NCBI GenBank assembly: GCA_019112875.1
Contig: DXIO01000022.1
Coordinates: forward strand, 1-60,853
DNA from: Candidatus Aquabacterium excrementipullorum
Lineage (GTDB): Bacteria; Pseudomonadota; Gammaproteobacteria; Burkholderiales; Burkholderiaceae_C
Direction of reading: 5' to 3'
DNA length: 60,853 nt
Shown: positions 16,300 to 27,508 of the stretch, one piece after another
Layout: every line of letters begins with the position of its first letter
Position numbering within the stretch: position 1 is the stretch's first letter
The notes under the pieces: model-generated
The model's database searches: none
Told to the model about the DNA's origin: nothing
Seen by the model: only the letters and a program-made list of their open reading frames with translations
Program-made: the position numbers and the translations under genes

Positions 16300-18492
16300 A
16301 TGACCGCACGCACCACCGTCCATGGCCTGCAAGTGGCCACCGAGCTCTACCGTTTCATCGAAGACAAGGTGCTGCCGGGCACCGGCGTCGACAGCGCCAA
16401 GTTCTGGGCGGGCTTCGACCAGATCGTGAGCGACCTGGCCCCCAAGAACGCCGCCCTGCTGGCCGAGCGCGACCGCATCCAGACCGAGATGGACACCTGG
16501 CACGCCGCCAACCCGGGCCCGATCAAGGACTTCGGCGCCTACAAGGCCCACCTGGAAAAGATCGGCTACCTGGTGCCCGTGCCTGGTGACGTGAAGGCCA
16601 CGACCACCAACGTCGATGCCGAGCTGGCGACGCAGGCCGGCCCGCAACTGGTGGTGCCGATCCTGAACGCCCGCTACGCCCTGAACGCCGCCAACGCCCG
16701 CTGGGGCAGCCTGTACGACGCCCTGTATGGCACCGACGCCATCAGCGAGGCCGACGGCGCCGCCAAGGGCCCTGGCTACAACGAAGTGCGCGGCAACAAG
16801 GTCATCGCCTGGGCGCGCAACTTCCTGGACCAGGCCACCCCGCTGGAGGCCGGCTCGCACAAGGATTCCACCGGCTACACCGTGGTCGGCGGCAAGCTGG
16901 TCGTCGCCCTGGCTGGCGGCAAGACCACCGGCCTGAAGAACCCCGCCCAGTTCCTGGGCTACCAGGGTGACGCCGCCAACCCCAGCAGCGTGCTGCTGGT
17001 CAACAACGGCATGCACATCGACATCCAGATCAACCGCAACACCCCCATCGGCCAGACCGATGCCGCCGGTGTGGCCGACCTGGTGCTCGAATCCGCCGTG
17101 TCCACCATCCTGGACCTGGAAGACTCCGTCGCCGCCGTGGACGCCGAAGACAAGGTGCTGGGCTACAGCAACTGGCTCGGCATCCAGCAAGGCACGCTGA
17201 CCGAATCCGTGAGCAAGGGCGGCAAGACCTTCACGCGCGCGCTGAACCCCGACCGCGTCTACACCTCTGCCTCCGGCGGCGAAGTGAAGCTGCACGGCCG
17301 CTCGCTGATGTTCGTGCGCAACGTGGGCCACTTGATGACCAACCCGGCCATCCTGTGGGGCGCCGAGGGCAAGGAGATCCCCGAGGGCATCATGGACGCC
17401 GTGGTGACCACCACCATCGCCCTGCACGACCTGCAGGGCCGCGGCCAGATCAACGGCCAGCCCATCCGCAACTCGCGCACCGGCTCGGTCTACATCGTCA
17501 AGCCCAAGATGCACGGCCCGGCCGAAGTGGCCTTCGCCGCCGAACTGTTCACCCGCGTGGAGCAGCTGCTGGGCCTGCCCGACAGCACCGTGAAGCTGGG
17601 CATCATGGACGAAGAGCGCCGCACCTCGGTCAACTTGAAGGCCTGTATCGTGGCCGCCAAGAGCCGCGTGGCCTTCATCAACACCGGCTTCCTGGACCGC
17701 ACCGGCGACGAGATGCACACCGCCATGCTGGCCGGCCCGATGATGCGCAAGGGCGACATCAAGAACAGCGCCTGGATCGCCGCCTACGAGCGCCGCAACG
17801 TGCTGATCGGCCTGCAGACCGGCCTGCGCGGCCGCGCCCAGATCGGCAAGGGCATGTGGGCCATGCCCGACCTGATGGCCGGCATGCTCGAGCAGAAGAT
17901 CGCCCACCCCAAGGCCGGTGCCAACACCGCCTGGACGCCTTCGCCCACCGCCGCCACGCTGCACGCCACGCACTACCACCAGGTGAGCGTGGCCGACATC
18001 CAGGCCGACATCGAGAAGAACGGCGAAGACCCGCAATCGCTGCTGGACAAGCTGCTGACCATCCCCGTGGTCGAGCAGGCCAACTGGTCGGACGCCGACA
18101 AGCAGCAGGAGCTGGACAACAACATCCAGGGCATCCTGGGTTACGTGGTGCGCTGGATCGACCAGGGCGTGGGCTGCTCCAAGGTGCCCGACATCCACAA
18201 CGTGGGCCTGATGGAAGACCGCGCCACGCTGCGCATCTCCAGCCAGCACGTGGCCAACTGGCTGCACCACGGCGTGGTGACCGAAGCGCAGGTGCGCGAG
18301 ACCTTCACGCGCATGGCCGCCGTGGTGGACAAGCAGAACGCCGCCGACCCGGTCTACAAGCCCCTGGTGGCCAACCCGAACGGCGTGGCCTTCCAGGCCT
18401 CGCTGGACCTGGTCTTCAAGGGCAAGGAGCAGCCCAGCGGCTACACCGAGCCGCTGCTGCACGCCTGGCGCCTGAAGGCCAAGGCCCTGTGA
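16300..18492 (+). CDS. glcB: malate synthase G
   Basis: Condenses glyoxylate with acetyl-CoA to malate, the second step of the glyoxylate bypass and of glycolate use. The 730-residue length fits the monomeric G isoform (about 720-730), not the 530-residue A form. Recognised segments include [56 protein letters not shown] and [18 protein letters not shown], which carry the Mg-binding acidic residues and the catalytic Arg. GAGG lies nine bases before the ATG. A perfect terminator follows. No isocitrate lyase or glycolate oxidase gene is in the window. The divergent LysR is a candidate regulator. Confidence 0.97.
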   Translation: MTARTTVHGLQVATELYRFIEDKVLPGTGVDSAKFWAGFDQIVSDLAPKNAALLAERDRIQTEMDTWHAANPGPIKDFGAYKAHLEKIGYLVPVPGDVKATTTNVDAELATQAGPQLVVPILNARYALNAANARWGSLYDALYGTDAISEADGAAKGPGYNEVRGNKVIAWARNFLDQATPLEAGSHKDSTGYTVVGGKLVVALAGGKTTGLKNPAQFLGYQGDAANPSSVLLVNNGMHIDIQINRNTPIGQTDAAGVADLVLESAVSTILDLEDSVAAVDAEDKVLGYSNWLGIQQGTLTESVSKGGKTFTRALNPDRVYTSASGGEVKLHGRSLMFVRNVGHLMTNPAILWGAEGKEIPEGIMDAVVTTTIALHDLQGRGQINGQPIRNSRTGSVYIVKPKMHGPAEVAFAAELFTRVEQLLGLPDSTVKLGIMDEERRTSVNLKACIVAAKSRVAFINTGFLDRTGDEMHTAMLAGPMMRKGDIKNSAWIAAYERRNVLIGLQTGLRGRAQIGKGMWAMPDLMAGMLEQKIAHPKAGANTAWTPSPTAATLHATHYHQVSVADIQADIEKNGEDPQSLLDKLLTIPVVEQANWSDADKQQELDNNIQGILGYVVRWIDQGVGCSKVPDIHNVGLMEDRATLRISSQHVANWLHHGVVTEAQVRETFTRMAAVVDKQNAADPVYKPLVANPNGVAFQASLDLVFKGKEQPSGYTEPLLHAWRLKAKAL

Positions 18493-18528
18493 TCATCGGC
18501 CTGGCCTGACCAGGCACCGTGATCGACG

Positions 18529-18553
18529 AAGGCACCCCGCGGGGTGCCTTTTT
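18529..18553 (+). terminator. intrinsic terminator of glcB
   Basis: Stem AAGGCACCCC / GGGGTGCCTT with a minimal CG loop, followed by TTT and a C, 36 bases past the glcB stop. It also reads reasonably on the minus strand (AA-rich side), so it may serve the convergent TetR gene ending at 18576. Confidence 0.85.
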
Positions 18554-18575
18554 CATGGGTGCTTGAAAGATCTGC

Positions 18576-19211
18576 TCAAGCCGCCACGGCCTTCCACGCC
18601 GCCAGTGCCAGCGTGTCGCGGTACTTCTTTGGCGACGGCATGCCCGTGCTGCCCGCCAACCAGGCGCGGCAGTAGCTCTGCACAGGGCCCATCACCAGCG
18701 AAGGCATCACCTCGCAGGGGATGTCGGCGAGCACGCCCGCGCGGCGGTGCGGCTCGAACCAGGCCAGCAGCGCCAGGTTGCGCTCACGCGCGTGCGCGGC
18801 CAGCTCTTGCGCGCGCGGGCCACCGGCCACCACGCTGCGCGCCTGGAACAGGAAGCGCGCCCGATCAGGATGCGCCACCACCCAGTCCAGGTAGCCCATC
18901 ACCAGCGCCTTCACGCCGGCCGGCACATCCTTCGACTTGGCCAGCTGCGACTGCACACCCTGCGACTGCTCGGCCAGGATGTCGAAGAACAAGGCGGCGA
19001 TGACGCCTTCCTTGCTGCCGAAGTGGTGGTAGATGCTGCCCACGCTGGCGCCGCAGCGCTGGCGCACCATCTCGATGGACACGGCCTCCATGCCGCCCTC
19101 GGCGAAGCAGGCCAGCGCCGCGTTCAGGATGTCCTGACGGCGATCACCAGAGGGCTGCTCGGCAGTGCCGGATGCGGCGGTGGCGTCAGTGATGGATTTG
19201 CGGCTTGCCAT
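18576..19211 (-). CDS. TetR family transcriptional regulator
   Basis: A 211-residue repressor with the N-terminal HTH (about 25-70: DILNAALACFAEGGMEAVS then CGASVGSIYHHFGSKEGVI) and a variable all-helical ligand domain. It is divergent from the 2,4-dienoyl-CoA reductase gene, with a strong palindrome in the 59-base gap starting 9 bases from its own ATG. Autorepression and control of fadH are therefore likely, with an acyl-CoA or unsaturated fatty acid as possible inducer (inference from the target enzyme). Confidence 0.9.
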   Translation of the reverse strand: MASRKSITDATAASGTAEQPSGDRRQDILNAALACFAEGGMEAVSIEMVRQRCGASVGSIYHHFGSKEGVIAALFFDILAEQSQGVQSQLAKSKDVPAGVKALVMGYLDWVVAHPDRARFLFQARSVVAGGPRAQELAAHARERNLALLAWFEPHRRAGVLADIPCEVMPSLVMGPVQSYCRAWLAGSTGMPSPKKYRDTLALAAWKAVAA

Positions 19212-19213
19212 AG

Positions 19214-21337
<2,124 letters not shown>

Positions 21338-21481
21338 GCCGTTCAAAGCGGACATCGCACCCCGGGGATATCCCTCGAAACACCCGGCACTTTACGCAAG
21401 CACACAGAGCTTCACCCACGTAAACACGGCCCCACAGTAAAACCTCGGTCAAGTCATCCACAGGAAGGACAGACCGAGGCC

Positions 21482-22624
21482 ATGAGACTCCAGCACGTCG
21501 ACATCGCCCGCGGGCTGTGCATGCTGCTGGTCGTCCTCGGCCACAACAGCACATTGGTCCCGCCGGAATCCACCCTCCATGGCGTGCTGGGCGTGGTCCG
21601 CATGCCGCTGCTCTTCTTCATCGCTGGCTCGTTCTTCAATGCAGAGCGGGCCGTGCGCGTGGTCGCGCGCCGCAAGGCCGATGCCCTGCTCAAGCCCTTC
21701 GCGGTGATGGTGCTGCTGCACGCGCCAGCCCGCCTGCTGTGGTGGGATGCCAGCCCGCTGCAGTACGTGCTGGGCGCACTCACCGGCAGTGGCAACTACC
21801 TTCCCTGGCTGTATACGCTGTGGTTCCTGCCCCACCTGTGGCTGGTCTTCATCGCGGCCGGTGCCCTGGCGCATTGCGCCCGCGTCTGCCAGCTGAGCCG
21901 CATCGAGTCGGCATTGGCCCTCACCATGCTGATGATGGTGGGGCACCAGTTCATTCCGATGTTCTGGATGCAGAACATCCTCGTGGGCGACTGGTCATTC
22001 ACGATGCAGGGCCTGCCGCTGTCGGCCGACCTGCTGCCATTGACGCTGTTCTTCTTCTGTGCGGGCGCCATGATGCGCAAGCCCATGCGCACGCTGCACT
22101 TCCGCTGGCAGGGCATGCTGGTGTCGCTGGCCACGCTGGGCCTTGTCTATGGGCTCTATGCGCCGCACATCGACTTGCTGGGGCGCACCTATGACCGCCT
22201 CATGGCTTGTACGGTTGCCGCACTGGCCGGCATCAGTTGCGTGCTGCACCTGGCCGCCGGGCTGCAATGCCTGCCGCGTGTCGCGCGATGGCTGGGCTAT
22301 TGCGGCTACAACAGCTTGTTCATCCTGCTGTTTCATTCGCCGATCCAGCATCAGAGCGATCTCCTGCTGCAGCGGGTACTGGGCACCGGGCCACGCTGGT
22401 GGACCGGCGCCATCGCCTGGGCATTGAGCGTGGCGGGCGCGCTGGTGCTGGCACGCGTGATCAGGCAGCGCGCGTGGTTGCGCGTGCTGTTCCTGCCAAC
22501 GAGGTCGCCGCACAGCCGTGCCTTGCCCGCATCAAAAGAACAGGTTATGCCCATGCCGGGCAGCCCCGCCGCCATGGGGCGCGAGGCATCAGGTGATGAG
22601 GTCCTCGGGCAAAAGGCGGCCTGA
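21482..22624 (+). CDS. acyltransferase-3 family membrane protein
   Basis: A 380-residue integral membrane protein of the acyltransferase-3 type that O-acylates sugars or small molecules at the cytoplasmic membrane. It begins MRLQHVDIARGLCMLLVVLGH; the RxxxxD...GH arrangement at 2-21 carries the family histidine. Then about ten hydrophobic helices follow (for example FFIAGSFF at about 45, LYTLWFLPHLWLV at about 110). The C-terminal 50 residues are hydrophilic. AGGAAGG and GAGG precede the ATG. Its substrate is unknown and the neighbours do not help; its stop is 18 bases from that of the convergent SDR gene. Confidence 0.85.
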   Translation: MRLQHVDIARGLCMLLVVLGHNSTLVPPESTLHGVLGVVRMPLLFFIAGSFFNAERAVRVVARRKADALLKPFAVMVLLHAPARLLWWDASPLQYVLGALTGSGNYLPWLYTLWFLPHLWLVFIAAGALAHCARVCQLSRIESALALTMLMMVGHQFIPMFWMQNILVGDWSFTMQGLPLSADLLPLTLFFFCAGAMMRKPMRTLHFRWQGMLVSLATLGLVYGLYAPHIDLLGRTYDRLMACTVAALAGISCVLHLAAGLQCLPRVARWLGYCGYNSLFILLFHSPIQHQSDLLLQRVLGTGPRWWTGAIAWALSVAGALVLARVIRQRAWLRVLFLPTRSPHSRALPASKEQVMPMPGSPAAMGREASGDEVLGQKAA

Positions 22625-22642
22625 GCCACACCTTGATCGCTG

Positions 22643-23395
22643 TCAGGACGTCTTCGCAACCCAGCCCAGCGGCGCATGCCGCATGAACCAGCCCACCAGC
22701 ACCCAGGGCCAGGCCGGCACGCAGGCCGTGGCCGGTTCGCGCTCGATGGCCGCCACCAGCGCACGGCAGCCACTGGCCGTGTCCACCATCAGCGGTGTCT
22801 TGGCCGCCTTGCTGCTCAGCTCGGTCTCGATGTAGCCCGGGTAGATCGTGGTGACCTTGATGGGCAGGCGCAGCACATCGGCGCGAATGCCTTCGAGCAG
22901 GGCCGCGAAGCCCGCCTTGGTGGCCGCGTAGGTGCTGAGATTGCGCGGCAGCCCGCGCATCGCGCTCATCGACGAGATGCCCACCAGGTGCCCGCTGTTC
23001 TGCGCACGGAAGATTTCCATCGCCGCCTCGCATTGCGCCAGCGCGGCGATGAAATTGGTCTGCGCCGTCTGCAGGTTGGCGTCGAAGCGGCCCTTGCCCA
23101 CCGGCTGGCCCTTGCCCAGGCCGGCGTTGACGATGACGCGGTCGATCTGGCCGAACTCGGCCTGGAAGGACTTGAACACCTCGAAGACCTGGGCGTGGTC
23201 GTTCACATCGAGCGGGCGCACGGAGATGCGCACACCAGAGTGCTTGGCCTCCAGCTCGGCCTTCAGCGCCAGCAGGCGGTCGGTGCGGCGCGCGCACAGG
23301 GCCAGGTGGCGGCCCTTGGCGGCGAACTCGCGGGCCATGCCCTCGCCCAGGCCCGAGCTGGCGCCGGTGATCAGGATGGTCTGGCGCTTGGGCAT
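22643..23395 (-). CDS. short-chain dehydrogenase/reductase
   Basis: A 250-residue classical SDR with NAD(P) motif TGASSGLGEG (about 10-19), NAG motif VNAGLG (about 90), catalytic Ser in SSMSAMRG (about 142) and YAATK (Tyr/Lys, about 156-160). The C-terminus has a hydrophobic stretch (WPWVLVGWFMRH), which may tether it to the membrane. It is last in a leftward gene series with the hydrolase, phosphatase, phosphotransferase and acyl-CoA dehydrogenase; only one base separates its start from the hydrolase stop. Likely acts on a hydroxy- or keto-acyl intermediate. Confidence 0.88.
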   Translation of the reverse strand: MPKRQTILITGASSGLGEGMAREFAAKGRHLALCARRTDRLLALKAELEAKHSGVRISVRPLDVNDHAQVFEVFKSFQAEFGQIDRVIVNAGLGKGQPVGKGRFDANLQTAQTNFIAALAQCEAAMEIFRAQNSGHLVGISSMSAMRGLPRNLSTYAATKAGFAALLEGIRADVLRLPIKVTTIYPGYIETELSSKAAKTPLMVDTASGCRALVAAIEREPATACVPAWPWVLVGWFMRHAPLGWVAKTS

Positions 23396-23396
23396 G

Positions 23397-24347
23397 TCAC
23401 TTGATGTTCAGGAAGGTCTTGAAGGCGGCCACGGTCTGCGCCGGATCTTCCTCTTGCGGCACATGGCCCAGGCCCTTGAACACCACCAGCTGGCTGCCGA
23501 CGATGTCCTGGTTGAAGTGCTCGGCGTTGTCCGGCGGGATCAGGTGGTCTTCGCTGCCCCACAGGATCAGCGTGGGCAGCTTCACCTGCTTGACCAGATC
23601 CGCGTGCTCGCCACCGGGCGATTGCTTGAAGCGCTCGCGCAGCGCGCCGCGGTTGCCTTCGCGCAGGGTGAGCTCGTAATAGCGCTCGACCAGATCCGGC
23701 GTCACCTTGCTTGGGTCGCCATACACATTGCGCACGCTCGATTCGATCATGCTGCGCGGCAGCACGTTGGCGATGATCGGGCGCAGCGCGGGGATGGCCG
23801 CCAGCTTGAAGCCGATGGGCACCGAGGTGGCCTTGTACGGGTAGCCGCCGGAATCGACCAGCACCAGCTTGGCGACGCGATCAGGATGGGCCTGCGCCGT
23901 CATCCACGACACGGAGCCGCCAAAGGAGTTGCCCACCAGCACGACCTGCTTGAGGCCCAGCTGGTCGAACACGTCCTTCATGAAGCCGGTGTAGCGCTGC
24001 AGGTGGTAGTCGTTGTCGGGCGCGGGGCCGGTGAGGCCGAAGCCCGGCAGGTCCAGGCGGATCACGCGGCGCTGGCCCTTGAGCGCCTCCACCCAGCCGT
24101 CCCAGGTGTGCAGGCTGGCGGAGGTGCCGTGCAGCAGCACGATGGGCTCGGGGTCTTCCTTCGGGCCTTCGTCGCGCAGATGCACCTGCATGCCCTGCAC
24201 GGTGATGAACTGCGAGGGCGGCGGCGCCCAGCGCGCCTTGAGCGTGTCGACCGGGCGGTCAGGCGCCCAGGCCAGGGCCACGCCGCCCGCGATCAGCACG
24301 ACGGCCAGCAACAACAGGCCGAGCACGGCCTTCAGCAATGTCTTCAT
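23397..24347 (-). CDS. alpha/beta hydrolase
   Basis: A 316-residue hydrolase with an N-terminal transmembrane anchor or signal (about 4-28, LKAVLGLLLLAVVLIAGGVAL), so probably anchored and facing the periplasm. It has the oxyanion segment VLLHGTSASLHTW (about 69-81), nucleophile elbow GNSFGGS (Ser about 140), acid in LWGSEDHLIP (about 265) and catalytic His in GLGHVPQEE (about 293). Substrate unknown. It is the fourth gene of the acyl-CoA cluster; 37 bases separate it from the phosphatase gene. Confidence 0.88.
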   Translation of the reverse strand: MKTLLKAVLGLLLLAVVLIAGGVALAWAPDRPVDTLKARWAPPPSQFITVQGMQVHLRDEGPKEDPEPIVLLHGTSASLHTWDGWVEALKGQRRVIRLDLPGFGLTGPAPDNDYHLQRYTGFMKDVFDQLGLKQVVLVGNSFGGSVSWMTAQAHPDRVAKLVLVDSGGYPYKATSVPIGFKLAAIPALRPIIANVLPRSMIESSVRNVYGDPSKVTPDLVERYYELTLREGNRGALRERFKQSPGGEHADLVKQVKLPTLILWGSEDHLIPPDNAEHFNQDIVGSQLVVFKGLGHVPQEEDPAQTVAAFKTFLNIK

Positions 24348-24384
24348 GAATGGTCCCCAGGGTTTGGCTTTGTTCGGTCCAGCC

Positions 24385-25077
24385 TCAACGATAAGTCAAC
24401 AGCGGCTTCTCGCCGCCCTCCAGATGGGCGTGTTCATTGACCGAGATGAGGTGCAGCCCGTCGCGGCCGGCCAGCAGCTTGGTCACGCCCGCGTTGGCCA
24501 GCGTCCAGTTGATGGTGAAGGCCTGCGCGTCGCTCAGGCCCAGCAGGTGCGCGCAGATCACGCTGATGGTGCCGCCGGAGGTGAACACCAGCGTCGTGCC
24601 CTTGGGGTTGGTCTGCCTGACGATGTCATCCAGCGCGGCCACGCAGCGGGCGCGGAAATCGGCCCAGCTTTCGGCGTACTCGTGCGCGAACTCGCCTTCG
24701 ACCCAGCGCGTCACCGCGCCCTTGAAGAAGCTCTGGAAGCTGCGCTTCGGGTCGCCCGAGGCGGCCATGTCGCCCATCATCACGAGCTTGTCGACGTAGC
24801 GCGGCTCGGCCACCTCGATCACGTTCTCGTGGTTGAACTCGTTGACGCCCTGGTGCAGCTCCATCGGCAGCGTGCAGCCCAGTGTCTCCAGGCAGTTGAT
24901 GGCCGTCTCCTGGTGGCGCTTCATGCTGCCGCTGATGATCAGATCCGGCACCACGCCACGCGCCTTGAGCGCCGCGCCCAGCACGCGCCCCTGCTCGTGG
25001 CCGGTGGGCGAGAGCTGGTCGTAGTCGTTGCTGCCGAAGGAGGCCTGCCCGTGGCGGATGAAGTAGATGGCGCCCAT
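24385..25077 (-). CDS. histidine phosphatase superfamily protein
   Basis: A 230-residue phosphoglycerate-mutase-like phosphatase. The phospho-acceptor motif RHGQ is at 8-11 in IYFIRHGQASFG, the second catalytic region is ...MELHQGVNEFNHENV, and the late His lies in VFTSGGTIS (Ser/Gly-rich in place of the usual GH). The conserved second His is therefore not obvious, so activity is not certain. It sits 15 bases after the phosphotransferase gene in the ACAD cluster, which raises the possibility that it removes a phosphate added by that kinase. Confidence 0.85.
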   Translation of the reverse strand: MGAIYFIRHGQASFGSNDYDQLSPTGHEQGRVLGAALKARGVVPDLIISGSMKRHQETAINCLETLGCTLPMELHQGVNEFNHENVIEVAEPRYVDKLVMMGDMAASGDPKRSFQSFFKGAVTRWVEGEFAHEYAESWADFRARCVAALDDIVRQTNPKGTTLVFTSGGTISVICAHLLGLSDAQAFTINWTLANAGVTKLLAGRDGLHLISVNEHAHLEGGEKPLLTYR

Positions 25078-25092
25078 GGTGTGTCTGCCTTG

Positions 25093-26202
25093 TCAGCCGC
25101 GCGCGCGTTTGATCAAGCCCTTGCAGCGCCAGTCCAGGTAGTTGGACATGATCCAGAAGTTCTTGAACGCGGGGTTGCGGGTCTGCTTGTGGTGGTAGCG
25201 GTAGTAGATCTGCTGCACGATCACGGCCAGGCGGAACAGCCCGTAGACCTCGTAGAAGGCCCATTTCTGACGGTCGAGCTTGAAGCCGCTCTTGTCGAGG
25301 TAGTACTCCACGACCTCTTCGCGGCGCAGCATGCCGGGCAAATGCGTGGGCTGGCGGCGCGTGGTCTGCAGCAGCGTGTTGTCGTCGGCATGCACCCAGT
25401 ACGCCAATGCGTTGCCCAGGTCCATCAGCGGATCGCCCAGCGTGGCCATCTCCCAGTCGAGCACGCCGATCACCCTGGTCGGATCGGTCTCGGCCAGCAC
25501 GACGTTGTCGAAGCGCCAGTCGTTGTGGATCACGACGTTGGCGACGTCATCGGGCGTGCGCTCTTTCAGCCAGGCCATCACGTAGCGGTAGCTGGGCACG
25601 TTCCAGGTGCGGGCCTTGGTGTAGCGCTCGCTCCAGCCCTCGATCTGGCGGCGGCAGTAGCCGCTGCCCTTGCCCAGGCTGTCCAGGCCGGCGGCGTGCG
25701 CATCGACGCCATGCAGCTCGATCAGCTTGTCGAGCACGTTCATGCACAGCTTGCGCGTGGTGGCCGCATCCAGCGCCAGCCCCTTGGGCATGTTCTTGCG
25801 CGGGATGATGCCGGCGATGCGCTCCATCACGTAGAACTCGCTGCCGGTGATGGCCTCGTCCGCGCAGTGGCCGATCATGGTCGGCACCACGGGGTAGACG
25901 GGCTTGAGCGCGCTCTGCACGCGGAACTCGCGGCCCATGTCGTGCGCGCCCTTGGCCTTGGTGCCGGCGGGCGGGCGGCGCAGGATGTAGTCGCCGTTGG
26001 GGTATTGCAGACGGTACGTCCAGTTCGACGCACCGCCCGAGAACTGCGTGACCTCGGGCGTGCCCTGCAGGCCGGGCACCTGCTGCTTGAGCCAGGCATC
26101 GACCGCGGGCGTGTTCAGCTCTTCGCCGGGGCGCACGCGGCCGCCCCGGTCCTGCACGGTGGATGAAGCGGCGGTGGCGTTCTGCTCGCCCACCACGCTC
26201 AC
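25093..26202 (-). CDS. APH-like phosphotransferase, ACAD10/11 or LvaA type
   Basis: A 369-residue kinase-fold protein of the aminoglycoside phosphotransferase family. It shows SGGASNWTYRL near the N-terminus (ATP loop), the catalytic VIHNDWRFDNVV (about 222-233) and metal-binding VLDWEMATLGDPLMDLG (about 243-259). Proteins of this kind are fused to an acyl-CoA dehydrogenase in eukaryotic ACAD10/11 and occur as LvaA in Pseudomonas levulinate catabolism, where they phosphorylate 4-hydroxyacyl-CoA. Start is GTG at 26202, overlapping the ACAD stop by GTGA; a much longer opening to 26757 lies inside ACAD and is rejected. Antibiotic modification is unlikely. Confidence 0.88.
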   Translation of the reverse strand: MSVVGEQNATAASSTVQDRGGRVRPGEELNTPAVDAWLKQQVPGLQGTPEVTQFSGGASNWTYRLQYPNGDYILRRPPAGTKAKGAHDMGREFRVQSALKPVYPVVPTMIGHCADEAITGSEFYVMERIAGIIPRKNMPKGLALDAATTRKLCMNVLDKLIELHGVDAHAAGLDSLGKGSGYCRRQIEGWSERYTKARTWNVPSYRYVMAWLKERTPDDVANVVIHNDWRFDNVVLAETDPTRVIGVLDWEMATLGDPLMDLGNALAYWVHADDNTLLQTTRRQPTHLPGMLRREEVVEYYLDKSGFKLDRQKWAFYEVYGLFRLAVIVQQIYYRYHHKQTRNPAFKNFWIMSNYLDWRCKGLIKRARG

Positions 26203-27431
26203 TTCATGACCCCGTACTTCATCAGCTCCAGGCGGGCGATCATGCCCTTGTGCACTTCGTCCGGGCCATCGGCCAGGCGGATGGCGCGGGCCTGGTTGAA
26301 GAAGGCCGTGAGCGGCGTGTCGTGCGACACACCCATGCCGCCGTGCAGCTGGATCGCGAAGTCGACCACGCTCTGCAGCACGTTGGGCGCCACCACCTTG
26401 ATGGCGGACACGTCCGTCAGCGCGCCCATCACGCCCACGGTGTCGATCTTCCAGGCGGCTTGCAGCGTCAGCAGGCGGGCCTGGTCGATGGCCACGCGGG
26501 CCTCGGCGATGCGCTCGCGGTTGCCACCCAGGTTGATGAGTTGCTTCTTGAACGCGGTGCGGTCGATGGCGCGCTTGATGCCGAGTTCGAGCGCCTGCTC
26601 GGCCGCGCCGATGCAGCGCATGCAGTGGTGGATGCGGCCCGGGCCCAGGCGGCCCTGCGCGATCTCGAAGCCCTTGCCCGGCCCGACGATGAAGTTGGAC
26701 ACCGGCACGCGCACGTTGGTGAAGTGCACCTCGCCGTGGCCGTGCGGCTCGTCCCACTCGCCGAACACGGGCAGCATGCGCTTGATCTCGACGCCGGGCG
26801 TGTCCAGCGGCACCAGCACCATCGAGTGCTGGCCATGACGACCAGCGTCGGCATTGGGCGTGGCCGCCATGAAGATGCCGATCTTGCAGCGCGGATCACC
26901 CACGCCGGACGACCACCACTTCTTGCCGTTGAGCACGATCTGGTCGCCCTCGATCACGGCCGTCGCCTCCATGTTGGTGGCGTCAGAAGAAGCCACGTCC
27001 GGCTCGGTCATGAAGAACACCGAGCGGATCTCGCCGGCCAGCAGGGGCTTGAGCCAGCGCTCCTTCTGCTCCGCGCTGCCGTACTTCCACAGCACTTCCA
27101 TGTTGCCGGTGTCGGGCGCGTTGCAGTTGAAGATCTCGGGCGCCATCAGGCTGCGGCCGGTTTCTTCCGCGCTGAAGGCGTACTCCAGCACACTCAGGCC
27201 CGCGCCCAGTTCGGGGTCGGGCATGAAGAGGTTCCACAGGCCTTCGGCGCGGGCCTTGGCCTTGAGCTCTTCCACACGCGGCGGGATGGTCCACTGCGTC
27301 CAGTCACCGCCGTGGCGCTTGGACAGGATCTCCTGCCAGTGCTGGGACTCGACGGGTTCGATGTGCTTCTTGATGAAGGCACGGACGGCATCGGCCGTCT
27401 GCTTGGCACGTTCGCTGGGCTGGAAATCCAT
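26199..27431 (-). CDS. acyl-CoA dehydrogenase family protein, ACAD11/LvaC-like
   Basis: A 410-residue FAD enzyme with the three ACAD domains: helical N-domain (about 1-130), FAD/substrate beta-domain with FFMTEPDVASSDATNM (about 142-157) and KWWSSGVGDPRC (about 173-184), and C-terminal helices with ERIAEARVAIDQARLL and LHGGMGVSHDTPL (about 365-377). It overlaps the kinase gene by four bases, the same pair that is fused in ACAD10/11, suggesting they act on one substrate. Bacterial LvaC in that pairing turns 4-phosphoacyl-CoA into 3-hydroxyacyl-CoA. Ordinary beta-oxidation dehydrogenase is the alternative. A LysR gene lies 77 bases upstream on the same strand. Confidence 0.9.
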   Translation of the reverse strand: MDFQPSERAKQTADAVRAFIKKHIEPVESQHWQEILSKRHGGDWTQWTIPPRVEELKAKARAEGLWNLFMPDPELGAGLSVLEYAFSAEETGRSLMAPEIFNCNAPDTGNMEVLWKYGSAEQKERWLKPLLAGEIRSVFFMTEPDVASSDATNMEATAVIEGDQIVLNGKKWWSSGVGDPRCKIGIFMAATPNADAGRHGQHSMVLVPLDTPGVEIKRMLPVFGEWDEPHGHGEVHFTNVRVPVSNFIVGPGKGFEIAQGRLGPGRIHHCMRCIGAAEQALELGIKRAIDRTAFKKQLINLGGNRERIAEARVAIDQARLLTLQAAWKIDTVGVMGALTDVSAIKVVAPNVLQSVVDFAIQLHGGMGVSHDTPLTAFFNQARAIRLADGPDEVHKGMIARLELMKYGVMK

Positions 27432-27508
27432 GGCCGCTCCTCAGGGGTGGTGGTCTGTGTGTGGCGCGATGCTACGCCCGGGCAGGTCTTGCAGCAAATG
27501 ATGAATTT

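Noticed and set aside
16294..18462. 722-codon minus-strand frame
   Set aside because: Mirror of glcB with His/Val/Gly-rich translation.
25093..26202. Aminoglycoside resistance gene
   Set aside because: The APH fold is shared with metabolic kinases, and the operon with an acyl-CoA dehydrogenase argues for catabolism.
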